A stretch of DNA of 7,918 bases from Ferruginibacter sp. (GCA_025362765.1 JANYFI010000771.1:1-7918); one strand, 5' to 3'; shown: positions 1 through 6,400, counted from the first letter of the stretch. Notes: generated by a model from the sequence alone, not told the origin. Numbers and translations are program-made.

Positions 1-2
1 CA

Positions 3-749
3 GCAAAAGAAATTTTGCCCAGCGATGAAACAATCAACAACGCAAGTGCACAAGCAACTAAATTGTACAATGAAGCAAGGGACGCTAAAGCGGTAGAAGT
101 ATATATTGCTAAAAACGGGCTAAGAAAAATTGATATTCCAACACTGGTGAAGGAAAACGATTACCAATTTGGATCATTGCAAGATGCAAGGCAATTAATT
201 AAATGGGCTTTTGAAGCAAAAACAGGTGATGTAAGTGAACCTTTTAATATAGAAGATCAGTTTATTGTAGGCATTGTTGATAAAATACAGCCAGAAGGTT
301 TGCCTGATGCTAAAACAGCAAGGCCAATGATGGAACAAACAGTCCGCAATTTAAAAAAAGCGGATGAAATTATTAAGAAAATCGGATCATCGCCCACGCT
401 GGACGCAGTGGCAGCAGCATATAAAGTACAAGTAAGTACTGCCGGAGCAGATTCTTCCCTTACTTTTTCTTCACAGATAATTAATGGCGTTGGACAGGAG
501 CCAAAAGTAATCGGGGCCTCATTTAACAAAGCCAACCAAACAAAAGCATCAGAGCCAATTGCCGGTATCAATGGGGTATATGTAATTAAGATAAATAGTA
601 TTGGGGCAAAAACAACAATCAATACTCCTGAACAGGTCGCTGTACAGGTTGCGGAGAAAAACAGGACCATGGTACAAACAACCTATAGCTTTTTTGAATC
701 ATTAAAAAAGATGGCAGATATAAAAGATAATCGAAGTAAAATCTTTTAA
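3..749 (+). CDS. PpiD/SurA-type periplasmic peptidyl-prolyl isomerase, C-terminal part (5' truncated)
   Basis: The frame is open from base 3 to the TAA at 747-749, giving 248 visible residues. The N-terminal part lies outside the window; the TTG at 15 is not a credible start, because the frame continues upstream of it. Two parvulin-like stretches are visible. One at about 183-287 contains DARQLIKWAFEAKTGDVSEP followed by a hydrophobic strand (FIVGIVDKI). A shorter, degenerate one at about 501-602 contains GASFNKANQTKASEPIAGI followed by VYVIKI. The layout aromatic residue, spacer, G-x-(V/K)-S-E-P, then a beta strand is typical of PpiC/rotamase modules. Members of this family are inner-membrane-anchored periplasmic folding factors of roughly 600-700 residues in Bacteroidota, and the visible part would be the periplasmic tail. 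The gene ends in a strong terminator. The family assignment is fairly secure; whether to call it PpiD or SurA cannot be settled without the N-terminus. Confidence 0.82.
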   Translation, partial: AKEILPSDETINNASAQATKLYNEARDAKAVEVYIAKNGLRKIDIPTLVKENDYQFGSLQDARQLIKWAFEAKTGDVSEPFNIEDQFIVGIVDKIQPEGLPDAKTARPMMEQTVRNLKKADEIIKKIGSSPTLDAVAAAYKVQVSTAGADSSLTFSSQIINGVGQEPKVIGASFNKANQTKASEPIAGINGVYVIKINSIGAKTTINTPEQVAVQVAEKNRTMVQTTYSFFESLKKMADIKDNRSKIF

Positions 750-771
750 AACTGTATTTCGTAAATATATT

Positions 772-796
772 AACCGGGCAAGAGCCCGGTTTTTTT
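772..796 (+). terminator. Rho-independent terminator after the PpiD-like gene
   Basis: A perfect 8-bp stem, AACCGGGC (772-779) with GCCCGGTT (784-791), closes a 4-nt AAGA loop and runs directly into a T tract ending at 796. It starts 22 nt after the stop codon. The stem is much richer in GC than its surroundings. It should isolate the upstream gene from the DUF2480 gene. Confidence 0.93.
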
Positions 797-876
797 ATGT
801 CCGGCAAAACCAAGTAATACTAGCAAACTTTTTCGCCAATCGAAAATGATTTAAACAAAAACATATCCGTTAGCGT

Positions 877-884
877 TAATTTTG
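877..884 (+). promoter_or_regulatory. Bacteroidota -7 promoter box of the DUF2480 gene
   Basis: TAATTTTG is an exact match to the phylum's -7 consensus TAnnTTTG. It ends 6 nt before the ATG at 890, so transcription would begin at or next to the start codon. No convincing -33 TTTG/TTG is found at the usual 18-21 nt upstream, which keeps confidence moderate. Confidence 0.5.
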
Positions 885-889
885 CAGCA

Positions 890-1402
890 ATGGAAGAAAC
901 ATTCATAAACAAAGTAAGTGAAAGCGGCATTATTTCATTAAATCTGGAAGAGTATTATCCAAAGGACAGTGAAATAGCCTTGTTTGATATGAAGGACTAT
1001 TTATTTATGGGACTGATATTAAAGGAAAAAGACTTCAGAGAAAGTCTGAAAAACCTTGAGCTTACACAATTCGCAGAAAAAATTGTAGCAGTAACCTGTA
1101 GTGCCGACGCTGTAATTCCTATGTGGGCATATATGTTGGTTGCAAGCAACCTGCAGCCCATTGCCAAAGAGGTGGCTTTTGGTACGGCGGAAGAAATAAA
1201 AAAAATTATTTTGCTTAAAAATATCGCTGCTATATCCCCGGCCGATTATGACGGGCAAAGAGTAGTTATAAAAGGCTGTGGTGAAATACCGGTGGGAGAA
1301 GCGGCCTATTTACAAGCGACACAATTATTAAGGCCGGTAGCAAAAAGCATTATGTACGGAGAACCCTGCAGTACCGTGCCTATTTATAAAAGGAAGCAAT
1401 AA
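890..1402 (+). CDS. DUF2480 family protein
   Basis: This 170-residue protein matches what I know of the Bacteroidota family DUF2480 over its whole length, including the signature C-terminus SIMYGEPCSTVPIYKRKQ and the central segment CSADAVIPMWAYML. No signal peptide or membrane segment is seen, so it is probably cytoplasmic. The function is unknown. Three cysteines stand out, C70 (VTCSAD), C130 (IKGCGE) and C160 (EPCSTVP); they sit in the best-kept parts of the sequence as I remember the family, which allows a metal or Fe-S role, but that is inference. From memory, in flavobacteria this family can lie near suf iron-sulfur assembly genes; none is present here. The ATG at 890 is favoured by the -7 box just upstream and by the N-terminus (MEETFINKV) being family-like. 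It appears to be transcribed alone: a terminator precedes it and the next gene has its own -7-like box. Confidence 0.9.
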   Translation: MEETFINKVSESGIISLNLEEYYPKDSEIALFDMKDYLFMGLILKEKDFRESLKNLELTQFAEKIVAVTCSADAVIPMWAYMLVASNLQPIAKEVAFGTAEEIKKIILLKNIAAISPADYDGQRVVIKGCGEIPVGEAAYLQATQLLRPVAKSIMYGEPCSTVPIYKRKQ

Positions 1403-1452
1403 ATTTCCTACCCCGGCTTTATTTTTTATCTTCACCCTCTTTCTATCTACCT

Positions 1453-1460
1453 CATTTTTG
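1453..1460 (+). promoter_or_regulatory. Probable -7 box upstream of the LysE-type gene
   Basis: CATTTTTG matches TAnnTTTG at all but the first base and ends 6 nt before the ATG at 1466, the same geometry as at 877-884 and 3546-3553. No clear -33 element is seen. The nearby ATG at 1462 is not used as a start, because it meets TGA after three codons. Confidence 0.35.
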
Positions 1461-1465
1461 CATGA

Positions 1466-2098
1466 ATGATTGAAGCATTATTAAAAGGTTTGGCCATTAG
1501 TCTGCTGCTGATATTTTCGGTTGGTCCTGTAGCATTTACCATTCTAAAACAAAGCATTAACAATGGTCGTATTGGCGGATTTAGTTTTGTAGCCGGCGTT
1601 TGGCTTAGCGATTTATTGTTAGTGGTATTGAGTAACGTTTTTACAGAATGGGTTTCGCAACTTATGGATTTTAAACAAGCCATCGGTTTTACTGGCAGTT
1701 CTTTATTGATAGCAATGGGTATCTATTATTTATTTTTTAAAAAAATTCACATTAAAGAAGATGAAAACAAAATTGTAATTAACGCCCGTACTCATGCTAA
1801 ACTTGTTGTGTCGGGCTTTTTCATCAATACGCTAAATCCTGCCTTGTTATTATTTTGGCTTACCACGGCAACGGCTCTGGCGATAACCCATAGTAAAACA
1901 CAGCGCATCATTATTTTTACTACCTGCCTTGTTATCAATATGGCCGCAGATATTTTGAAAGTTGTATTGGCCGGTAAACTTCGCAGCAAACTAAACGAAA
2001 AAAACATTTCGCTCATCAATAAAATATCAGGATTAATATTGCTGATATTTGGAATAGTCATTATCGCAGGGGTATTTTATTCAACAGGCAAACATTAA
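1466..2098 (+). CDS. LysE/RhtB-family amino-acid exporter
   Basis: A 210-residue integral membrane protein of the LysE superfamily, of the usual length for that family. Family marks are the early SVGP at 18-21 followed by a polar helix start (AFTILKQSINNGR), the GFSFVAGVWLSDL segment at 38-50 with its membrane-embedded aspartate, and the NTLNPALLLFW loop at 121-131. About six hydrophobic segments are visible, near residues 5-27, 38-60, 70-91, 112-140, 147-170 and 183-205. A charged loop (about 92-111) joins the two three-helix halves. Members use proton-motive force to export amino acids or similar small molecules; the substrate cannot be read from sequence. It is the first gene of a probable unit with the secreted protein and mtgA, with gaps of 46 and 32 nt downstream. 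Confidence 0.88.
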   Translation: MIEALLKGLAISLLLIFSVGPVAFTILKQSINNGRIGGFSFVAGVWLSDLLLVVLSNVFTEWVSQLMDFKQAIGFTGSSLLIAMGIYYLFFKKIHIKEDENKIVINARTHAKLVVSGFFINTLNPALLLFWLTTATALAITHSKTQRIIIFTTCLVINMAADILKVVLAGKLRSKLNEKNISLINKISGLILLIFGIVIIAGVFYSTGKH

Positions 2099-2144
2099 CT
2101 AATCAATTGCGTATTATATGCCTCACTTGTACTTATTTTATAGG

Positions 2145-2699
2145 ATGAAGCTATTGCTTTCTATAATCATTGTTTTTATTTGTCAATATGCTCTTGGCCA
2201 GCAGGGAGATTTTATTTTATTAAAAAAGCATGAGCGTACTATCGGATCTTACTATAAGGGTAATAACATTGCTTTCACCAATCCGCAGGGTAGTTATATA
2301 GAGGCAGAAATTACAGATATTAAAACAGATACCCTTTTTTTACGACAGTTTATCATACGACAAATACCGACCACTTTGGGGGTATATGTGCTGGACACGG
2401 TTGCCAGTTACCGATACCAATATAATTACAACGAAATAAAAGCCATTGGCCGGGCCGGAGGAAAATTCAATGTATCGGGAAGTGCCGCAGCATTGATGGG
2501 TGGAGGTGCCTTGTTAACGGTTGCCAGTGGGGTAGTTTATTTGGCCGATAGAAATAAATTTAGTCCTCAGTTAATGTTTGGTGCTTTAGGCCTGGCCGGC
2601 ATAGGGTACGCTATGGCGAAACTCACCGGAAAAGGCATGATCATTGGTAAAAAATATTCGCTGGTATATGTGGAAGTTAGCAATAATAAGAAGCCATAA
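2145..2699 (+). CDS. Secreted or membrane-associated protein of unknown function
   Basis: I do not recognise a named family. I prefer the ATG at 2145 over the in-frame ATG at 2118 because it yields a standard signal peptide (MKLLLSIIIVFICQYALGQQ), while the earlier start would prepend a charged, histidine-containing leader; it also has AGG just upstream. The 184-residue product has a beta-rich part after cleavage (about 22-105) with a turn-and-strand pattern (GSYYKGNNIAFTNPQG, then EAEITDIKTDTLFL). Two glycine/alanine-rich hydrophobic segments follow, at about 110-134 and 142-160, then a short tail ending in KKP. The order beta-barrel-like part, hydrophobic glycine-rich helices, and short tail recalls a group of small uncharacterised Bacteroidota exported proteins. 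It lies between a LysE exporter and mtgA on the same strand, suggesting an envelope role, by inference only. Confidence 0.72.
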   Translation: MKLLLSIIIVFICQYALGQQGDFILLKKHERTIGSYYKGNNIAFTNPQGSYIEAEITDIKTDTLFLRQFIIRQIPTTLGVYVLDTVASYRYQYNYNEIKAIGRAGGKFNVSGSAAALMGGGALLTVASGVVYLADRNKFSPQLMFGALGLAGIGYAMAKLTGKGMIIGKKYSLVYVEVSNNKKP

Positions 2700-2731
2700 A
2701 GTATATTGCACCAAATTAACAGCCCACTCCT

Positions 2732-3412
2732 ATGCAGAAAGTCTGGCATGTCCTCACAAAAATATTTTTGTGGCTTTTTATCCTGCAGTTTGTATACATT
2801 TTGTTTTGTAAATGGATTAATCCCCCCATTACGCTAACACAAACAGCCAGCCTTTTACTGGGAAACGGCTTACACAGAGATTATGTTTCATTTAAGGAAA
2901 TGAGCCCCAATATACGCCTGGCCGTAATTTCCAGTGAAGACCAGTTATTTCCCGACCACAATGGATTTGATATAAAAGCCATAAAAAAGGCGATGACCTA
3001 CAATAAAAAGCATGCGACCAAAGTGCGTGGCGCCAGCACCATCAGCCAACAGGTGGCCAAAAACGTTTTTTTGTGGCAGGGCAGAAGCATGTTCCGCAAA
3101 GGCCTTGAAGTATATTTTACCTTCATGATTGAAAAAGTATGGAGCAAGCAACGAATTCTGGAAATGTACCTTAATGTAGCAGAAATGGGCAAAGGAATTT
3201 TCGGCGTACAAGCAGCGGCAAAAGCCTATTTCAATAAAGATGCAAAAAACCTAACCCGTTCGGAAGCGGCAATGATTGCTGCGGCTTTGCCCAATCCAAA
3301 GTTATATACGGTGAAACCGTTGAGCAATTATGTTGCAAAACGTTATCCGGAAATTATGCGCCAGATGGACAACCTGGAAGGTGATGAAGGTATTGATGAA
3401 CTTACCCAATAA
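2732..3412 (+). CDS. mtgA: Monofunctional biosynthetic peptidoglycan glycosyltransferase
   Basis: GT51 glycosyltransferase that polymerises lipid II into glycan strands at the outer face of the inner membrane. The 226-residue length fits a single-domain MtgA: one membrane anchor at about residues 8-29, then the catalytic domain with no transpeptidase domain after it. Conserved motifs in order: SSEDQLFPDHNGFD at 67-80 with the catalytic Glu69, RGASTISQQVAKN at 99-111, the KQRILEMYLNVAEMG block at 139-153 with the second essential Glu144, GVQAAAKAYF at 158-167, and the RSEAAMIAAALPNP segment at 176-189. All key residues are present, so the enzyme should be active. It follows the secreted protein by 32 nt and is probably co-transcribed with it. 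No strong intrinsic terminator is seen after its stop. Confidence 0.95.
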   Translation: MQKVWHVLTKIFLWLFILQFVYILFCKWINPPITLTQTASLLLGNGLHRDYVSFKEMSPNIRLAVISSEDQLFPDHNGFDIKAIKKAMTYNKKHATKVRGASTISQQVAKNVFLWQGRSMFRKGLEVYFTFMIEKVWSKQRILEMYLNVAEMGKGIFGVQAAAKAYFNKDAKNLTRSEAAMIAAALPNPKLYTVKPLSNYVAKRYPEIMRQMDNLEGDEGIDELTQ

Positions 3413-3466
3413 CAAGAAGCTTAAACAGATTTAAAATTGATTTTATTTACCTGTGTGGAATCATAT

Positions 3467-3502
3467 TTCACTTCTAGGTTTCAGTGAACAAATTTATCAC
3501 TG
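3467..3502 (+). repeat. Three alternating TCACT/AGTGA half-sites upstream of kdnB
   Basis: TTCACT begins at 3467, CAGTGAA at 3482 and TCACTG at 3497. The cores TCACT, AGTGA and TCACT begin at 3468, 3483 and 3498, exactly 15 nt apart and in alternating orientation. The middle site can pair with either flank: TTCACT with AGTGAA across 10 nt, or CAGTGA with TCACTG across 9 nt. The array lies about 45-80 nt before the kdnB -7 box. It could be an operator or a pair of mutually exclusive RNA hairpins in read-through transcripts; chance is not excluded. Confidence 0.4.
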
Positions 3503-3514
3503 TATTAATCCGCC

Positions 3515-3540
3515 AGATCTGTGTTATCCGTGTTCTATCC
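3515..3540. repeat. Tandem ATCYGTGTT motif, likely fragment of a dispersed repeat
   Basis: ATCTGTGTT (3517-3525) is followed immediately by ATCCGTGTT (3526-3534), a 9-nt tandem unit with one mismatch, and then CTATCC. Sequences built on AATCTGTGTTATCCGTGTTC are, to my memory, scattered through intergenic regions of many bacterial genomes, including Bacteroidota. It lies between mtgA and the kdnB -7 box, where a -33 element would be expected. Confidence 0.4.
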
Positions 3541-3545
3541 TTCGC

Positions 3546-3553
3546 TAAATTTG
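3546..3553 (+). promoter_or_regulatory. Bacteroidota -7 promoter box of kdnB
   Basis: TAAATTTG is an exact TAnnTTTG match that ends 5 nt before the kdnB ATG, again predicting a leaderless or almost leaderless transcript. No good -33 TTTG is present 18-21 nt upstream; that stretch is occupied by the ATCYGTGTT repeat. Confidence 0.5.
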
Positions 3554-3557
3554 CACT

Positions 3558-4631
3558 ATGAGTTTTAGAAATTTTAAAATGATTGGCTACGTTATTTACG
3601 GACGTGGCTCTTTCAATCAATTAGATGAAATTTTACAGCCCCACCGTAAAGGCTGCGCCCCAATGATTTTTTTGGTGGATCATTTTTTCGAAGGAAAACC
3701 ATTGGTCAACCGCGTACCGCTTAAAGAAAAAGATAAAATAATTTTTGTAGATGTTACTAATGAACCCAAGACGATCTACGTAGATAAGATTGCCAATGAT
3801 TTAAAAGAAGAGTTTGGAACAGTGAGTGGTATTATTGGTATCGGGGGAGGTTCTGCATTAGATCTTGCCAAAGCGGTATCACTGATGATGACGAACCCAG
3901 GAAACAGTGCGGATTACCAAGGTTGGGATTTGGTAAAAAAGGAAGGCGTTTACAAAGTAGGGATACCAACGCTCAGTGGAACGGGAGCAGAAGTAAGCCG
4001 GACTACTGTGCTAACAGGCCCAACAAAAAAACTGGGCATGAACTCGGATTTTACACCCTTTGACCAGATAGTATTAGACCCGCAACTAACTGCCAACGCC
4101 CCCGCTAACCAACGGTTTTACACCGGCATGGATTGCTATATTCATTGCATCGAAAGCCTTACAGGCACCTACTTAAATGAATTTAGCAAAAGCTATGGTG
4201 AAAAAGCATTGCAGCTTTGCAGGGAAGTATATGTTGAAAAAGATGGATGGGATGAAACAAGTGATGATAAATTGATGATGGCCTCCTACGCCGGCGGTAT
4301 GAGCATTGCTTACAGCCAGGTTGGTGTGGCCCACGCGGTAAGTTATGGCTTAAGTTATTTGTTGGGAACCAAACATGGTATCGGTAATTGCATCGTGTTC
4401 AATCAACTGGAAGAGTATTATCCCGAAGGCGTGAAAGAATTTAAATGGATGGTAGAAAAAAATAAAATAGATATTCCTACAAACGTATGCGCACACTTAA
4501 CCGACGAACAATTTGATAAGATGATTGATGTATCTCTTGGCATGAAACCTTTATGGGAAAATGCGTTGGGCCAACACTGGGAGCAGCAAATTACCCGTAC
4601 AACGTTAAGAAAGCTGTACGAAAAATTATAG
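3558..4631 (+). CDS. kdnB: 3-deoxy-alpha-D-manno-octulosonate 8-oxidase (KdnB), iron-type alcohol dehydrogenase family
   Basis: The 357-residue protein has the iron-containing alcohol dehydrogenase fold and closely resembles Shewanella oneidensis KdnB as I remember it: the N-terminus MSFRNFK, GRGSF, YQGWDLVKK, GIPTLSGTGAE and FYTGMDCYIHCIESLTGTYL. KdnB oxidises the C8 hydroxyl of Kdo to the aldehyde, which the PLP-dependent transaminase KdnA converts to 8-amino-Kdo (Kdo8N), an LPS inner-core sugar. Visible sites are the nucleotide-binding turn GIGGGSALD at 94-102 and the metal ligands Asp192, His196, His259 and His273, with the spacing usual for the family. No signal peptide is seen, so it is cytoplasmic. 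The start is fixed by the MSFRNFK match. Upstream mtgA is on the same strand, 145 nt away; kdnA is not in this window. A general Fe-ADH with another substrate is the alternative, but the match is specific. Confidence 0.88.
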   Translation: MSFRNFKMIGYVIYGRGSFNQLDEILQPHRKGCAPMIFLVDHFFEGKPLVNRVPLKEKDKIIFVDVTNEPKTIYVDKIANDLKEEFGTVSGIIGIGGGSALDLAKAVSLMMTNPGNSADYQGWDLVKKEGVYKVGIPTLSGTGAEVSRTTVLTGPTKKLGMNSDFTPFDQIVLDPQLTANAPANQRFYTGMDCYIHCIESLTGTYLNEFSKSYGEKALQLCREVYVEKDGWDETSDDKLMMASYAGGMSIAYSQVGVAHAVSYGLSYLLGTKHGIGNCIVFNQLEEYYPEGVKEFKWMVEKNKIDIPTNVCAHLTDEQFDKMIDVSLGMKPLWENALGQHWEQQITRTTLRKLYEKL

Positions 4632-4708
4632 AAAAACAAGTCGCCTGTTATTTTACGAAAGCTGTACATTTCAGCTTGATGAAAAGGGATGGACGATAAT
4701 ATAAATGA

Positions 4709-4736
4709 ATTTAATCCTGCGATTAAATAATTATTT
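4709..4736. terminator. Weak hairpin between convergent kdnB and cysS
   Basis: ATTTAATC (4709-4716) and GATTAAAT (4721-4728) form a perfect 8-bp stem with a CTGC loop, followed by TAATTATTTT on the plus strand. The stem is AT-rich and the downstream tract is broken by A, so it would be a weak terminator. A second hairpin, AAGCTG (4659-4664) with CAGCTT (4672-4677), lies closer to the kdnB stop. Either or both could end transcripts in this convergent gap. Confidence 0.3.
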
Positions 4737-4788
4737 TCATTTCACAGTACAGTAAGCAATAAAATAATTTTATTTAACGCAGGGCGGA

Positions 4789-6276
4789 TTATTTATTCCA
4801 GCTCATGCTGCCGTCCTTTTCGTCTTTTAATTCAACGCCCAATGTGGTAAGTTGTTTTCTAATTTTATCAGAAGTCACATAATCCTTCCTGTTCTTAGCT
4901 TCCTTACGGATATCAATCAGCAATTGCATTACGCCCTGCAGCGTATTGTCGTCGGCGCCGGTAGTATGGGTTAAACCAAATATATCCTGCAGGTAAACTT
5001 TAAATTGTTGCTGCAGCAACACCAGGGTCGTTCCCGCAAGTGCTGTTCCGGGAATATGGCCGTCTTTAATACCATTAATCACAGGAGCTAATTCAAACAT
5101 ATTAGCCAAAATTTTAGCCGTACTAAAATCATCGTCCATAAACTCATCAAACTCATTTACCCATTGCAATACCTTGGCATCAAGGACGGTATCCGTTGCT
5201 TCCTGTTCCATGGGGACCGTCAGTTTTTTAAGCACTTCGTATGCTTCCCATAATCTTTTCAGCGCTTTTTCACTCGCCAGCAAGGCTTCGCTGCTAAAAT
5301 CAACCGGGCTTTGGTAATGACTTTGTAAAATAAAAAACCGCACAGTCATGGGGGCAAAAGCCTGCGTCAGCAAAGGGTGATTGCCACTAAACAACTCTGT
5401 TAGCTTAATTATATTGTTGTAGCTTTTGCCCATTTTTTTTCCGTTGATGGTAATCATATTGTTGTGCAGCCAATACCTGGCGGGGGCATGGTGATTACAA
5501 ATGGTACTTTGTGCAATTTCACTTTCATGGTGAGGAAATTGCAAATCCATACCTCCACCGTGTATATCAAAGTCTGCACCCAAATATTTAGTGGCCATTG
5601 CGGAGCACTCGATATGCCATCCGGGAAAACCATCTCCCCATGGACTTTTCCAGCGCATGATATGTTCCGGAGCCGCAGATTTCCACAAAGCAAAATCAGC
5701 CTTGTCCCTTTTTTCCTGCTGACCATCCAGCTCCCGGGTGGTTTCTAGCAGATCGTCCATTATGCGGCCACTTAATTTTCCATAATCGTGGGTGGCGGCA
5801 TATTTTTTTAAATCAAAATAAACCGAACCATTTACTTCGTAGGCATATCCTTCTGCCATGATTTTTTCAATCATGGATATTTGTTCTACAATATGCCCTG
5901 TTGCAGTAGGTTCTATGCTGGGTTCAACACAATTAAATTGTAACATGGCCCAGTGAAAAAGATTGGTGTATTTCTGCACCAGTTCCATTGGTTCCAATTT
6001 TTCGAGAATCGCTTTTTTACTTACTTTATCTTCTGCCTCCCGGCCTTCTTCTTCAAAATGACCAGCATCTGTAATGTTGCGCACATAGCGAACTTTAAAT
6101 CCTTTATAGGTAAGATACCGGTATATAAAATCAAAAGTTATGTAGGGCCTGGCATGCCCCAGGTGGCTCTCGCCGCTTACGGTAGGTCCGCAAACGTACA
6201 TGCCTACATGGCCGGGTGTAATTGGTGTAAATACTTCTTTGGTGCGGGAAAAGGAGTTGTAAACTTTTAAAGACAT
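4789..6276 (-). CDS. cysS: Cysteinyl-tRNA synthetase
   Basis: Class I aminoacyl-tRNA synthetase that charges tRNA-Cys; at 495 residues it is of normal bacterial length and appears intact. The HIGH-type motif is HLGH at 38-41 within CGPTVSGESHLGHARPY; the KMSKS-type loop is KMGKS at 281-285. The zinc site that selects cysteine is complete: Cys29, Cys224 (in GWHIECSAM), His249 and Glu253 (in FPHHESEIAQS). Also visible are the NITDAGH segment at 67-73 and the helical anticodon-binding region with the C-terminal RKEAKNRKDYVTSDKIRKQL block. The ATG at 6276 gives the standard N-terminus with MSLKVYNS leading to the active-site strand MYVCGPT. It is convergent with kdnB. Its best promoter match is about 125 nt upstream, just past the end of the EEP gene, implying a leader of roughly 120 nt and independent expression. 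Confidence 0.97.
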   Translation of the reverse strand: MSLKVYNSFSRTKEVFTPITPGHVGMYVCGPTVSGESHLGHARPYITFDFIYRYLTYKGFKVRYVRNITDAGHFEEEGREAEDKVSKKAILEKLEPMELVQKYTNLFHWAMLQFNCVEPSIEPTATGHIVEQISMIEKIMAEGYAYEVNGSVYFDLKKYAATHDYGKLSGRIMDDLLETTRELDGQQEKRDKADFALWKSAAPEHIMRWKSPWGDGFPGWHIECSAMATKYLGADFDIHGGGMDLQFPHHESEIAQSTICNHHAPARYWLHNNMITINGKKMGKSYNNIIKLTELFSGNHPLLTQAFAPMTVRFFILQSHYQSPVDFSSEALLASEKALKRLWEAYEVLKKLTVPMEQEATDTVLDAKVLQWVNEFDEFMDDDFSTAKILANMFELAPVINGIKDGHIPGTALAGTTLVLLQQQFKVYLQDIFGLTHTTGADDNTLQGVMQLLIDIRKEAKNRKDYVTSDKIRKQLTTLGVELKDEKDGSMSWNK

Positions 6277-6400
6277 GCGTTTATGTTGGTTGTTAGCCGG
6301 CCAAAAGCCTAATGCTACATTGTAAATTAAAGATTTTAATCAAATCGGTGACTATGGAAGTACACTTAAAAAAGAAGTGATTAAACCATATTTAATTACG

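Noticed and set aside
257..670. 137-codon open frame antisense to the PpiD-like gene
   Set aside because: It lies wholly opposite a recognised coding region, has a cysteine/isoleucine-rich non-family composition, and has no own promoter signal; it is a codon-bias shadow.
15..749. TTG at 15 as the start of the first gene
   Set aside because: The frame is open upstream to base 3, and the protein begins in the middle of a known family, so this is an edge-truncated gene.
1391..1427. AGGAA/TTCCT inverted repeat followed by a T run after DUF2480
   Set aside because: The 5-bp stem overlaps the coding end and the T run lies 12 nt farther on, so it does not form a normal intrinsic terminator.
2118..2144. 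Upstream in-frame ATG at 2118 as start of the secreted protein
   Set aside because: It would add MPHLYLFYR in front of a normal signal peptide that begins with MKLLLS at 2145; the later start also has AGG immediately before it.
4758..4774. AATAAAAT-A-ATTTTATT palindrome
   Set aside because: A pure AT palindrome in an AT-rich gap with no loop; such sequences arise easily by chance.
5464..6270. Open frames on the plus strand opposite cysS
   Set aside because: cysS is certain and full length; these antisense frames resemble no family and reflect its codon use.
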